Shown here: piece by piece, positions 9,014 through 17,347 of the stretch
Layout of the letters: each line of letters begins with the position of its first letter
Numbering within the stretch: the first letter of the stretch is position 1
DNA from: Pseudomonadota bacterium
GTDB taxonomy: Bacteria > Pseudomonadota > Alphaproteobacteria > Rhodobacterales > Rhodobacteraceae
Length of the DNA: 43,494 bases
Assembly (NCBI GenBank): GCA_021813365.1
Contig: JAKALB010000008.1
Location: 1 to 43,494 of the forward strand
Direction: 5' to 3'
Made by a program: the position numbers and the translations under genes
Notes under the pieces: model-generated
Told to the model about the DNA's origin: nothing
Database searches by the model: none
What the model saw: the letters and a program-made list of their open reading frames with translations, nothing else

Positions 9014-9323
9014 GCCGGGCGCCCCTGACTTCGACCGCGCGGTGCGCAGAGGGCATGGCGAATCCCGCCGCCTGGCAGAGGTTCCAGATCGCGAAAGGCA
9101 CCTGCGACTGATATCTGTTCCTGCCGTCGTCAATGCCCTGCACCCGGTATTCCACCGCGAAATCGACGCTCGCCTCGCCCAAGGCCCGCAACCTGCAATC
9201 CGGCCCGTCGGCGTCCTGCCGCGCGAAAGCCGGCCTGGCCACCGCAGGCGAGGCCAGCCGGCCCCTGGCCAGCACCAGTTCCTGTTCGAGGCTGCCTTGC
9301 AGTTGCCGGGCCAATCCATCCAT
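9006..9323 (-). CDS. orphan MscS-like C-terminal domain, 105 aa
   Basis: The ATG at 9323 has a very good ribosome site (AAGGA six bases before). The product has no membrane helix. Its second half (LGEASVDFAVEYRVQGIDDG, then RNRYQSQVPFAIWNLCQAAG and FAMPSAHRAVEVR) resembles the cytoplasmic alpha/beta C-terminal domain of small-conductance mechanosensitive channels, which usually ends ...IPFPQRDV. The pore-forming helices are absent and none are found upstream in any frame, so this is either a domain left after a deletion or a small soluble derivative. Its end overlaps the start of the FAD oxidoreductase gene. Confidence 0.5.
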   Translation of the reverse strand: MDGLARQLQGSLEQELVLARGRLASPAVARPAFARQDADGPDCRLRALGEASVDFAVEYRVQGIDDGRNRYQSQVPFAIWNLCQAAGFAMPSAHRAVEVRGARLG

Positions 9324-9478
9324 GTCACATCCTTGCGGCCATGCCGCGTCCGGAACCTTCCTTAACCCGTCCCGGTCGCGCAAGAAACCCTGCTGATCCC
9401 CGCGCTCTCGCCCGATCCGACCCTCGCACCGCCGCGCCTGCGGGCCACTCCCCGGGATGCGCGGCCCCGGCCGGCAAT

Positions 9479-9517
9479 CCCCGGTGCCCAGCCCCGGTGC
9501 CCAGCCCCGGTGCCCAG
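9479..9517. repeat. tandem repeat, 3 x 13 bp
   Basis: The unit CCCCGGTGCCCAG occurs three times without change at 9479-9491, 9492-9504 and 9505-9517. It lies in non-coding sequence, so the copy number may vary between strains by slippage. Confidence 0.85.
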
Positions 9518-9591
9518 ACGCGCGCAGGGAAACCGCCGGCTTCGCAAGGCGATTTCTCGCCGCTGCGCGTGCCGCGCAACCGGCGCGGATG

Positions 9592-9645
9592 TTGGGGGTT
9601 TCACACCCCCAAACCCCCGTGGGATATTTGTGCCAAGGTGAAAGG
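9592..9645 (+). repeat. GGGATATTTG intergenic repeat, copy B
   Basis: An 8-bp perfect hairpin, TTGGGGGT (9592-9599), loop TTCAC, ACCCCCAA (9605-9612), is followed by CCCGTGGGATATTTG and TGCCAAGGTGAAAG. It has the same palindrome-then-core layout as the other copies and faces copy C, 26 bases away, in inverted orientation. Confidence 0.8.
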
Positions 9646-9671
9646 GTGGTGGCGCCGGACGACCGGCTGCC

Positions 9672-9721
9672 ATTCAACTTGGTGCAAATATCCCGGGGGG
9701 TCTGGGGGGCCGGCCCCCCAG
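9672..9721 (-). repeat. GGGATATTTG intergenic repeat, copy C
   Basis: On the minus strand a fully symmetrical 20-base GC palindrome (9702-9721, CTGGGGGGCC and its complement) is followed by CCCCGGGATATTTG and CACCAAGTTGAATG. It begins 13 bases downstream of the stop of the small membrane protein gene, so the palindrome could also act as its terminator. Confidence 0.8.
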
Positions 9722-9734
9722 CCTGCGCCGGGGC

Positions 9735-10064
9735 TCAGGCCCGGGCGTTCAGCGTCTCGACATAAAGTCGCAGTTCCTCGGCCTCGGCGCGGGCGGCACG
9801 CAGCCCGTCCATCGTGGCGCGCAACTCGGCCTCGGCCTGGGCCAGCTGGCTGCCCAGTTCCGTCTCGCGGCTCTCCAGGAAGGCCAGCGCCTGGTCGCGC
9901 ATTTCCTCGGCGTCGTGCAGATCCTGCGCCATGCGGTCGATTTCGTCGACATCGCCGCCCGCCACGCGGATGAAGCGATGCACCAGCCAGTGCGAGAACC
10001 AGCCCAGGCCGAAGGCTAGGATCAGGACGATGGCGGTGACCAGAATGAAGGCGGTGCGGGTCAT
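9735..10064 (-). CDS. small membrane protein with coiled coil, 109 aa
   Basis: The frame is open from 10241, but the ATG at 10064 starts a clean N-terminal membrane anchor (about residues 4-26, FILVTAIVLILAFGLGWFSHW). It is followed by a long charged helix (EIDRMAQDLHDAEEMRDQAL, then RETELGSQLAQAEAELRATM) predicted to form a coiled coil. The product would be an inner-membrane protein with a helical rod. No named family is recognised. It lies 55 bases after the OmpA-family gene on the same strand and may belong to its transcript, suggesting an envelope role, which is inference. Confidence 0.7.
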   Translation of the reverse strand: MTRTAFILVTAIVLILAFGLGWFSHWLVHRFIRVAGGDVDEIDRMAQDLHDAEEMRDQALAFLESRETELGSQLAQAEAELRATMDGLRAARAEAEELRLYVETLNARA

Positions 10065-10119
10065 GTCTGATCTGTCGCCTTCGCCGGCCGCTGCGTCAAG
10101 GTGCCGGGCGCCCGGTGCA

Positions 10120-12117
10120 TCAGGATTTCGGCCGTTTCTTTGGCGCGATGGTCCTGGTCTGCGGGGCGAAGGACTGGCTGTCGGTCGCGTCGGGTGCCGG
10201 AACCGCGCCGGGTGAGCGGGTTTCGCCCGCCGGGGTTGCATCCGCTTCGGCGCGCTGGGCCGGCGACACGCCGCCGATCAGGGTGAATTCGATCCGCCGG
10301 TTCGCCTCGCGCCCGGCGTCGGTGTCGTTGTCGGCGATGGGCTGCGCCTCGCCATAGCCCACGGCGCGCATCGCGCTGACATCGACCTGGCGGCCCTGCA
10401 GGGCGACCATCACCGCCTCGGCCCGGGCCTGGCTGAGCGCGCGGTTGCCGCCCTCGCTGCCCTGGGCATCCGTGTGACCGCCGATTTCCATGCGCAGCCC
10501 ATTGCAGTCCTTCAACGCGGCGGCGATGGCGTCCAGAACCGGGGCGGAGGCACCGTCGATCTCGGCCGATCCGGGGTCGAAGCCGATCTTCTTTCGGGCC
10601 ACAACGGCATTCACCCGGGCCAGACAGTCTGCCGGCGTGGGCAGGGCGGCCAGCGGGTCCAGATCCTTCACATAGGTCACGTCGAGTGCAAAGGTCTGGC
10701 CCTGGCCCAGCCCGTCGGACAGGATCTGCGAGATCCTGGCGCGGGCCGCCCTGGAGCCCGTGTTGCCGGTCAGGATGACGGTATCGGCCCTGACCTTGAG
10801 ATGGCCGTCGTGCAGTTCGGCCAGTGCCTTCAGGCCGGTCAGCACCCGTTCGGGCCAGCCGTCGGGCAGGGTCGGGTCCGTGGCCGTGGCGGCATAGACC
10901 CGATCCAGCCCGAATCGCGACCTGGCAAAGGCGGTGACGGCGTTCTGGGTCAGTTCGTTCGGCACGCGACCGCGCAGCTCGATCCGGCCGGTCGCGGCCA
11001 CGTCTGCGGTGAATTCGGCCGGACCCGCGGGCAGGGCATCATCGGTCCTGGTCAGCTTGGCATCCAGCGAGAACACGTCGGGCAAGGCGTTGCGCAGATC
11101 GCCCACCACGCGGTCGAATTCGGCCTGGTCCACACCGGGGCCCGCCAGCAGGGTCACGTCGGCATCCGAGAAGGTGACGGACGCCACGGCCAGTTTCCCG
11201 ACCGCCGCGATCGAAGCCGCCGTCGCCTCGGCCCAGCGGGGCGAGGGCACGCCCATGCCGACCGTGCAGGTGGCCCCCGCGTCCGCCCCGACAGCCTGGC
11301 CCGCGCTCAGGATGCGACGGGCGGCGGCATCGGTGTCGGCAGAACAGGCGTCGAACCGGGCGCCCCTGGCATCCTTGACGAAACGCAGGGTGAAGGGTGT
11401 GAGCACCGGCCGGGGCGCGGCGATGTCCAGTTTCAGCGGCATTCCCTTGGGCGCGGCATCGGCCAGCTGGCCTTCCAGAGCGGCCTTTTCCTCGATACTG
11501 TCGACAACCGCCGTGATCGCCACCCCGTCCATCGCAACCGAGATCTTCGACCGCGGCAGCAGAGCCAGCGCCCTGGCGGCAAAGCCCAGCGCGGGCTCCC
11601 AACCCTCGGGTGCCGGATAGTCGGCGGTTTCCAGCATGTCGGCGGGTTTGGCATCGCCCGTGAGAGCCTGGGCGGCGGCGGACAGCTCATCCTTGCCCGC
11701 GCCGGCGGGCAGCAGGCCGATCAACTGGATTCCGTCCTGATTGCGCAGGATTTCCACCGAAAACCGTGGTGGGACCACCGGGGTTGCGGGCGCCACGTCC
11801 ATTCGGTCGCGGAGCCGCCCGGCATCCACCACCTCGCCCGCCACCGCCAGAGCCCGGGCGCGGGTTGGTTCGTTCGGGGCGGTGCCGACCAGCACGACCT
11901 TCAGCCCGTTGACGCGCACCTCGGCCCAATCCAGCCCCTGCAACATGAAGGCCCGCGTCACGGCCGTGTAGGCGCGGCTTTCCAGCACCGAAACGGTCGC
12001 CCAGGCGATGGTCAGCGACAGCGCCGCAAACAGCACAAAGACCGCCGCGCCGACCGGCCCGGGACCGGCCCTTTGCAGCCAGGTCAGGATCCTGGGGGCG
12101 TCGCTGGGTTCGGTCAC
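10120..12117 (-). CDS. OmpA family protein with membrane anchor
   Basis: A 665-aa envelope protein. I chose the GTG at 12117, which has AGAGGA six bases upstream, over the longer frame from 12156. A membrane helix at about residues 20-45 (AAVFVLFAALSLTIAWATV) anchors a long periplasmic region with BON-like segments (NGLKVVLVGTAPNEPTRARA and GRVPNELTQNAVTAFA). The last about 110 residues are an OmpA peptidoglycan-binding domain: IGFDPGSAEIDG, MEIGGHTDAQGS, ALSQARAEAV and the final REANRRIEF. It should tie the inner membrane to the cell wall. It lies downstream of ubiA on the same strand. Confidence 0.88.
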   Translation of the reverse strand: MTEPSDAPRILTWLQRAGPGPVGAAVFVLFAALSLTIAWATVSVLESRAYTAVTRAFMLQGLDWAEVRVNGLKVVLVGTAPNEPTRARALAVAGEVVDAGRLRDRMDVAPATPVVPPRFSVEILRNQDGIQLIGLLPAGAGKDELSAAAQALTGDAKPADMLETADYPAPEGWEPALGFAARALALLPRSKISVAMDGVAITAVVDSIEEKAALEGQLADAAPKGMPLKLDIAAPRPVLTPFTLRFVKDARGARFDACSADTDAAARRILSAGQAVGADAGATCTVGMGVPSPRWAEATAASIAAVGKLAVASVTFSDADVTLLAGPGVDQAEFDRVVGDLRNALPDVFSLDAKLTRTDDALPAGPAEFTADVAATGRIELRGRVPNELTQNAVTAFARSRFGLDRVYAATATDPTLPDGWPERVLTGLKALAELHDGHLKVRADTVILTGNTGSRAARARISQILSDGLGQGQTFALDVTYVKDLDPLAALPTPADCLARVNAVVARKKIGFDPGSAEIDGASAPVLDAIAAALKDCNGLRMEIGGHTDAQGSEGGNRALSQARAEAVMVALQGRQVDVSAMRAVGYGEAQPIADNDTDAGREANRRIEFTLIGGVSPAQRAEADATPAGETRSPGAVPAPDATDSQSFAPQTRTIAPKKRPKS

Positions 12118-12172
12118 GGGAAATCCTCTGGTTGGCCGGATCGTTCCTAGGGCCAAGCCCCGGCAGGATCAA

Positions 12173-13135
12173 TCAGACCAGGGCGGCCACGGCAAGAAAC
12201 AGCGCAACGATCAGGCCTGCATCGCGGTTGGCACGGAAGGCCATCATGCAGGAAAGCGGATCGTCCAGATCCAGCCGGCGCATCTGCCAGGCCAGGTGCC
12301 AGCCCATCGCCCAGATGCCTGCCAGGGCCAGCGGCAGCTTCGCGGGCCCCGCGTCGTCGGGCAGGGCCAGCACCACGGCCAGCATCAGCAGCAGCAGCGT
12401 CAGCCCGGCGAACAGCCACAGCCAGATCCGGCTGCGCTCGCCGAACAGGCGCGCGGTGGATTTCACGCCGATCAGCGCATCATCCTCCTTGTCCTGGTGG
12501 GCATAGATCGTGTCGTAGTAGAGCGTCCAGGATATGCCGGCCATGTACAGGACCACGGTCGACAGCTCGATCCGCCCCTGATGCGCGGCAAAGCCCAGCA
12601 GCGCCCCCCAGTTGAAGGCCAGCCCCAGAAAGACCTGCGGCCACCAGGTGAACCGTTTGGCAAAGGGGTAGATGCCGACCAGAGCGAGCGATGCGATGCC
12701 CAGGCCCACGGCGAACCGGTTGTAGGTGAACAGGATCGCGGCCGCGATCAGGGCCTGGGCGAGCATCCAGATCAGCGCGCCCGTCACCGTCACCTGACCC
12801 GAAGGCAGCGGGCGGCCTTTCGTGCGTGCCACCCGGGCGTCGATATCGCGGTCGGTGATGTCGTTCCAGGTGCAGCCCGCACCACGCATCAGGAACGCCC
12901 CCAGCCCGCAACTGACGACCAGCCAGACATCCCAGGGGCGGAACCCGCTGCCCAGCGCGGCCAGGCCCACGCCCCAGAGGCAGGGCACGAACAGCAGCCA
13001 GGTGCCGATCGGCCGATCCGCGCGGCTGAGCCTCAGATAGGGCCGCGTGGCGCGCGGCGCCAGCCGGTCCACCCAGTTGCCGCTGACCGCATCGGCCACG
13101 CCTTGCGCCTCTGGCATTCCCGGGGTCTGAGACAT
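12173..13135 (-). CDS. ubiA: 4-hydroxybenzoate polyprenyltransferase
   Basis: A 320-aa integral membrane prenyltransferase that attaches the polyprenyl chain to 4-hydroxybenzoate in ubiquinone synthesis. Both Mg-diphosphate motifs are intact: NDITDRDID in the first cytosolic loop and YDTIYAHQDKEDD in the second. The following KSTARLFG is also typical. The ATG at 13135 has AAGGGA five bases upstream, and that ribosome site lies inside the start region of the divergent rsmE gene; only 12 bases separate the two start codons. About eight hydrophobic helices are visible. Confidence 0.93.
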   Translation of the reverse strand: MSQTPGMPEAQGVADAVSGNWVDRLAPRATRPYLRLSRADRPIGTWLLFVPCLWGVGLAALGSGFRPWDVWLVVSCGLGAFLMRGAGCTWNDITDRDIDARVARTKGRPLPSGQVTVTGALIWMLAQALIAAAILFTYNRFAVGLGIASLALVGIYPFAKRFTWWPQVFLGLAFNWGALLGFAAHQGRIELSTVVLYMAGISWTLYYDTIYAHQDKEDDALIGVKSTARLFGERSRIWLWLFAGLTLLLLMLAVVLALPDDAGPAKLPLALAGIWAMGWHLAWQMRRLDLDDPLSCMMAFRANRDAGLIVALFLAVAALV

Positions 13136-13147
13136 AGGTTCCCTTCC

Positions 13148-13888
13148 ATGACTGCCGATGCGAAAGTCAGGCTCTATGTAGAGCAGCCGCTGGGGCCGGG
13201 GCAACCCGTTGCCCTGGACGAGGGCCATGCGAATTACCTCTTCAACGTGATGCGTCTGGCCAGGGGCGATCAGATCAGGCTGTTCAACCGACAGGATGGC
13301 GAATGGCTGGCCGTGGTGGAACAGGTGGGCAAGCGGCAGGGAATCGCGCGGGCCCTGGCACAGACAAGGCCCCACACGCCTCCGCCCGACATGTGGCTGA
13401 TCTTCGCGCCGATCAGGAAGGCCCGGCTGGACATGCTGGTGGAAAAGGCGGTGGAACTGGGGGCGGGCCGCCTGGTGCCGGTGCAGACCCGCTTCACCAA
13501 TGCCGAACGCCTGCGCCCCGACAAGATGCGCGCCCATATGATCGAGGCGGCCGAACAATGCGGGGCAACCTATCTGCCCGATCTGGCCGATCTGATTCCG
13601 CTGGACCGCCTGCTGTCCACCTGGCCGGCGGGCCGCCGACTCTACTGGGCAGATGAGGGGCTATCGGGCCGCGCCGCCGGGCTGAAGGCCGCGCTGGAGG
13701 CTGACAAGGGCACCCCCGCTGCCCTGCTGATCGGCCCTGAAGGCGGCTTTGCCCCCGAAGAGCGCGAGCAACTGCGCGCCCTGGCCTTCGTGACCCCGAT
13801 CTCGCTGGGCCCCCGGATCCTGCGCGCCGAGACCGCGGCGCTGGCTGCCCTGACGCTGTGGCAGTCTGCCGCCGGTGACTGGACATGA
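13148..13888 (+). CDS. rsmE: 16S rRNA (uracil-1498-N3)-methyltransferase
   Basis: A 246-aa SPOUT methyltransferase that methylates U1498 of 16S rRNA in the decoding region. The N-terminal PUA-like part has HANYLFNVMRLARGDQIRLF; the SPOUT knot shows KAVELGAGRLVPVQTRF, the conserved GPEGGFAPEE and the LGPRILRAETAALAAL tail. The ATG at 13148 has no clear ribosome site in the 12-base spacer to ubiA, so it may be translated from a leader that starts within ubiA. It overlaps the following acetyltransferase gene by four bases (ATGA). Confidence 0.93.
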   Translation: MTADAKVRLYVEQPLGPGQPVALDEGHANYLFNVMRLARGDQIRLFNRQDGEWLAVVEQVGKRQGIARALAQTRPHTPPPDMWLIFAPIRKARLDMLVEKAVELGAGRLVPVQTRFTNAERLRPDKMRAHMIEAAEQCGATYLPDLADLIPLDRLLSTWPAGRRLYWADEGLSGRAAGLKAALEADKGTPAALLIGPEGGFAPEEREQLRALAFVTPISLGPRILRAETAALAALTLWQSAAGDWT

Positions 13889-14697
13889 CGCTGCACCCGG
13901 CGGACAAGGCCGATCATGCCGCGATCATTGCGTTCCTGCGGGCGCATGAGGCGTCTTCGATCTTTCCGCTTGCCAATCTGGTTGGCAGCGGCCCCAGCCC
14001 GCAGCAGCTGTGGCGCGTGGGCATGGACCGGGTGCGGGGCGTGATCGCCCTGGGCAGCAGCGGCTTCCTGATGCCGCAATGGCCGGGCCTGGATGCCGAT
14101 GCCGTGCTGACCGGCCTGAAGGGCCAGCGCGTGGCGGCCGCGATCGGCGAGGCATCGCAGATCGAGGCCCTGTTGCCGCATCTGCCACAGCCTCGGCATC
14201 TCAGCCGCGAACCGCTGTGCACCCTGGCGCTGGATCAGCTGGCGATGCCGGATCCGCAGGGCACCGTCCTGGCTCCGATCCGGGCCGAGGATGCCGAGAC
14301 GGCGATCCGGTTCCGCCTGGCCTATGACCGCGAAACGATGGGCCTGGCCGAAGGCCCGGCCCGCGCCAAGGCAGAGGCCGATGTGCACCGCTGGATCGCC
14401 GGGCAAAGTCACCGCCTGCTTTGGCGCGACGGTCAAGCCGTGGCGATGACAGGGCTGAACGCCCGGCTGCCGGACGTGGTGCAGGTGGGCGGGGTCTACA
14501 CGCCCCCCGATCTGCGCGGTCAGGGCCTGGCTCGCCGCGCCGTGGCCCTGCATCTGGACGAGGCGCGGGCGGCGGGCGCCCAGCGAGCTGTCCTGTTCGC
14601 CGCGACGGAGGCCGCCCTGCGTGCCTATCGCGCCATCGGTTTCGGCCAGATAGGCTGGATGCGCCTGGCCCTGTTTTCCGGGGCGGTGTTGCTATGA
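13885..14697 (+). CDS. GNAT family N-acetyltransferase
   Basis: A 270-aa protein with a divergent N-terminal half and a clear GNAT acetyltransferase domain at about residues 140-265. The acetyl-CoA-binding motif is VGGVYTPPDLRGQGLARRAV, followed by RAVLFAATEAALRAYRAIGF, the usual C-terminal strand-helix. The acceptor substrate cannot be predicted. It overlaps rsmE and the next membrane-protein gene by four bases each, so the three genes form one translationally coupled operon. Confidence 0.82.
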   Translation: MTLHPADKADHAAIIAFLRAHEASSIFPLANLVGSGPSPQQLWRVGMDRVRGVIALGSSGFLMPQWPGLDADAVLTGLKGQRVAAAIGEASQIEALLPHLPQPRHLSREPLCTLALDQLAMPDPQGTVLAPIRAEDAETAIRFRLAYDRETMGLAEGPARAKAEADVHRWIAGQSHRLLWRDGQAVAMTGLNARLPDVVQVGGVYTPPDLRGQGLARRAVALHLDEARAAGAQRAVLFAATEAALRAYRAIGFGQIGWMRLALFSGAVLL

Positions 14698-15266
14698 CCC
14701 TGATCCGCCCCGAGGCCCGCGAGGCGCTGCGCAAGGGCCAGGACCTGATCGTCGCCGGCGGCCTGGCAATCCTTGGCCTGTGGCTGGCCTGGCTGGGCGG
14801 CTACCTGCTGCTGCCGCTGGGGGTGGCCATCGTGATCCTGAGCCTGATCCTGGCGCGCATGGCCTGGGCACGGATGCGTTTTTCGCAAACCGTCCTGACC
14901 CCGGGCGTGGTGGAGCTGGACGAGGCGCAGGTGGGTTATCTGGGTCCGACCGAGGGCGGATTCCTCTCGCTGGAGGAACTGGTGGAACTGCGGCTGATGG
15001 CGATGCAGGGCCGCCGGATGTGGCGCCTGAAACAGGCCGACGGTCAGGCCCTGCTGATCCCGGTCGACGCCAAGGGAGCGGAACGGCTGTTCGACGCATT
15101 CGCTGCCCTGCCCGGCATGGAGCTGGGTGCGCTGATGCGGGCGCTGGATGTGGCGCCGGGTGGTTCGGCGGGCGCCGCCGCGGCGCCGAACCTTTCGGAA
15201 ACCCTGGTTGTCTGGCGCAGGCCGGCCCAGGCCCGCCTGGCCATTGGCCCGCGCGGCCCGTCTTGA
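14694..15266 (+). CDS. hypothetical membrane protein, 190 aa
   Basis: The ATG at 14694 overlaps the acetyltransferase stop (ATGA). Two hydrophobic helices at about residues 19-37 and 38-56 (LIVAGGLAILGLWLAWLGG, then LLLPLGVAIVILSLILARMA) are followed by a soluble domain with a PH-like beta pattern (FSQTVLTPGVVELDEAQVGY, GFLSLEELVELRLM). I do not recognise a named family. A role with the preceding genes is not evident. Confidence 0.7.
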   Translation: MTLIRPEAREALRKGQDLIVAGGLAILGLWLAWLGGYLLLPLGVAIVILSLILARMAWARMRFSQTVLTPGVVELDEAQVGYLGPTEGGFLSLEELVELRLMAMQGRRMWRLKQADGQALLIPVDAKGAERLFDAFAALPGMELGALMRALDVAPGGSAGAAAAPNLSETLVVWRRPAQARLAIGPRGPS

Positions 15267-15321
15267 CTCGCGCCGCAGGGCAATACACCTGTTGCACCTC
15301 GAATTCGGAAAGGCTCCATGA

Positions 15322-16668
15322 ATGTCCATCCCCCAGTCCGGCGGCGGCCCGATCGAAGATTTCGCGGAGCTGGCCGAGCTTCTCGCTTCGGGTTGCAAAC
15401 CCAAGTCGGAATGGCGCCTGGGCACCGAGCACGAGAAATTCGGCTTTCTGACCGACAGCCACCTGCCTTTGCCCTATGCGGGTCGGCGGTCCGTCTCGGC
15501 GCTGTTTGACGGGCTGATCGCCAGATACGGCTGGGCGCCGGTACGGGAAGGCGACAATATCATCGGCCTGACCCGCGATGGCGCCAACATCAGCCTGGAG
15601 CCCGGCGGGCAGTTCGAACTGTCGGGCGCCCCGCTGGCGGATGCGAACGCGACCAGGGCGGAACTGGAAAACCACCTGACCGAGGTGAAATCCATCGCAG
15701 ATCCGCTGGGCATCGGTTTCATGGGCATAGGCGCGGCGCCGGAATGGCGCCATGACCAGATGCCGGTCATGCCCAAGGGCCGGTATCGGCTGATGACCGA
15801 ATACATGGGCCAGGTCGGCACACATGGCACGCAGATGATGTATCGCACCTGCACGGTCCAGGTGAACCTGGATTATGCCTCGGAAGCCGACATGGTGCAG
15901 AAACTGCGTGTGGCGCTGGCGTTGCAGCCGGTGGCGACCGCCCTTTTCGCCTCGTCCCCCTTCTTCGAGGGCAGGCCGAACGGGCACAAGAGCTGGCGCT
16001 CGCGCATCTGGCGCGGGCTCGACGACAGCCGCACCGGCATGCTGCCCTTCGCCTTTCAGCCTGGAATGGGATTTCAGGCCTATGTCGACTGGGTGCTGGA
16101 TGTGCCCATGTATTTCGTCTACCGCGACGGCAGATACATCAACGCGCTGGGCCAGTCGTTCCGCGATTTCCTGAAGGGCGAGTTGCCCGCCCTGCCCGGC
16201 GAGAAGCCGACGCTCTCGGACTGGGCCGATCACATGACCACGGTCTTCCCCGAGGCGCGGATCAAGAAATACATCGAGATGCGTGGCGCCGACAGCGGCG
16301 ATGCCCCGCATATCGTGGCCCTGCCCGCCTTCTGGACCGGGCTGATGTATGACCAGACCGCGCTCGACGCCGCCTGGGACCTGGTGAAGAACTTCGACAG
16401 CGAAACGCGCGAGGAACTGCGGGTGGCGGCATCGGTCGACGGGCTTCAGGGCGAGGCAGGCGATGTGAAGCTGATCGACCTGGCGCGCGCCGCCGTCGGG
16501 CTGGCGCACATGGGTCTGGTGTCGCGTGGCCTGAACGAAGAGCGCCTGCTGGCCCCCCTGATGCAGTCCCTGGCCACGGGCAAGACCCAGGCCGACAGGT
16601 TGCTGGAGCTGTACAACGGGCCCTGGGGCCGCAGCCTGGCGCCGATCTACGAAGCGACCCGGCTCTGA
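15322..16668 (+). CDS. gshA: glutamate-cysteine ligase
   Basis: A 448-aa enzyme of the plant/alphaproteobacterial GCS2 type, which makes gamma-glutamylcysteine in the first step of glutathione synthesis. Recognisable features are EWRLGTEHEKFGF near residue 30, the ISLEPGGQFELSGAPL substrate-binding segment near 90, TCTVQVNLDYASEADM, and GRYINALGQSFRDFL. I chose the ATG at 15322; ATG at 15318 is out of frame. The length fits the family. A short 55-base gap separates it from the membrane-protein gene, so it may have its own promoter. Confidence 0.93.
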   Translation: MSIPQSGGGPIEDFAELAELLASGCKPKSEWRLGTEHEKFGFLTDSHLPLPYAGRRSVSALFDGLIARYGWAPVREGDNIIGLTRDGANISLEPGGQFELSGAPLADANATRAELENHLTEVKSIADPLGIGFMGIGAAPEWRHDQMPVMPKGRYRLMTEYMGQVGTHGTQMMYRTCTVQVNLDYASEADMVQKLRVALALQPVATALFASSPFFEGRPNGHKSWRSRIWRGLDDSRTGMLPFAFQPGMGFQAYVDWVLDVPMYFVYRDGRYINALGQSFRDFLKGELPALPGEKPTLSDWADHMTTVFPEARIKKYIEMRGADSGDAPHIVALPAFWTGLMYDQTALDAAWDLVKNFDSETREELRVAASVDGLQGEAGDVKLIDLARAAVGLAHMGLVSRGLNEERLLAPLMQSLATGKTQADRLLELYNGPWGRSLAPIYEATRL

Positions 16669-16681
16669 TCGGCCCAGCCAA

Positions 16682-16698
16682 CTGACTGGCCCAGTCAG
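16682..16698. terminator. inverted repeat between convergent genes
   Basis: CTGACTGG (16682-16689) and CCAGTCAG (16691-16698) form an 8-bp perfect inverted repeat 13 bases after the gshA stop, between gshA and the convergent DUF805 gene. No T-run is present; a bidirectional terminator is plausible. Confidence 0.45.
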
Positions 16699-16749
16699 CC
16701 TCGTCGGCCGCCGGGAGCCGCCGCGCGGACCCTTCGCCGAACCGGCCGC

Positions 16750-17238
16750 TCAGGCCGGGCCGGCCTGGACGGGATCGGGCGTGGTCACCGGATCGGGGCC
16801 AAAGCGGTTCGCGCCAACGGTGCCACGGGTGACGGCGAAGATGAGCAGCACGATCCAGCCGATCATCGGCACGAAGATCAGCAGCATCCACCAGAAGCTG
16901 CGGTCGGTGTCATGCAGGCGCCGCGACCAGAGCGCCAGCGCCGGGATCACGTTGAAAAGGCTGAACAGGCCCGACAGCGGCCCGCCATTGGCCTGGGCGC
17001 ACCACCCCATGCCGCCCGGCGTGAAATGCATGTTCCGGCCCCAGCTTCCCATCATGTCGCAGGCGCCAAACCGCCCGGTGCCAAAGAGAATGCCGTCCAC
17101 GAAGGACAGGACAGTGCCCACCAGGACGGTGAACAGCACGAACCACCAGAATTCGGCCCGGCGCGCCCTGCCCTCGAAGGTGAAATACTTGCGATAGACC
17201 CTGCGGACCGCCTGCTGGATCGTCGGCTCCTGTTCCAT
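16750..17238 (-). CDS. DUF805 domain membrane protein
   Basis: A 162-aa inner-membrane protein. The start VRRVYRKYFTFEGRARRAEF followed by WWFVLFTVLVGTVLSF is the DUF805 signature, and the later SLFNVIPALALWSRRLHDT and RSFWWMLLIFVPMIGWIVLL segments complete the family pattern of four helices. An insert with three Cys (CDMM, WCAQ) lies in the loop. Start: ATG at 17238, preceded by a GGGGGG stretch; ATG at 17253 would add five residues. Function of the family is unknown. Confidence 0.88.
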   Translation of the reverse strand: MEQEPTIQQAVRRVYRKYFTFEGRARRAEFWWFVLFTVLVGTVLSFVDGILFGTGRFGACDMMGSWGRNMHFTPGGMGWCAQANGGPLSGLFSLFNVIPALALWSRRLHDTDRSFWWMLLIFVPMIGWIVLLIFAVTRGTVGANRFGPDPVTTPDPVQAGPA

Positions 17239-17347
17239 GCCATTGCCCCCCATGACCGCCGCGATGCTGCTGCACCGTCGACAGAGCGCAGTCTGCGCCG
17301 ACGCCGCGCAGGTCGCAAGTGGCTGCCCCGCCGCCCGGCCCGGCGGT

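Larger units (their letters stand above)
9324..9734. other. gene-free gap of 411 bases with repeats
   Basis: No convincing gene is present. The gap holds a perfect triple repeat of a 13-bp unit, two facing copies of the GGGATATTTG intergenic repeat and two GC-rich palindromes (each listed separately). Frames crossing it are Arg/Pro/Ala-rich and look non-coding. Confidence 0.6.

Noticed and set aside
9479-9517. Triple 13-bp repeat as a plasmid-type iteron origin.
   Set aside because: No replication gene, DnaA box or AT-rich segment is nearby.
9340-9735. Missing membrane part of the MscS-like protein in another frame.
   Set aside because: All frames here are Pro/Arg-rich with no hydrophobic helices, so a simple frameshift does not explain the truncation.
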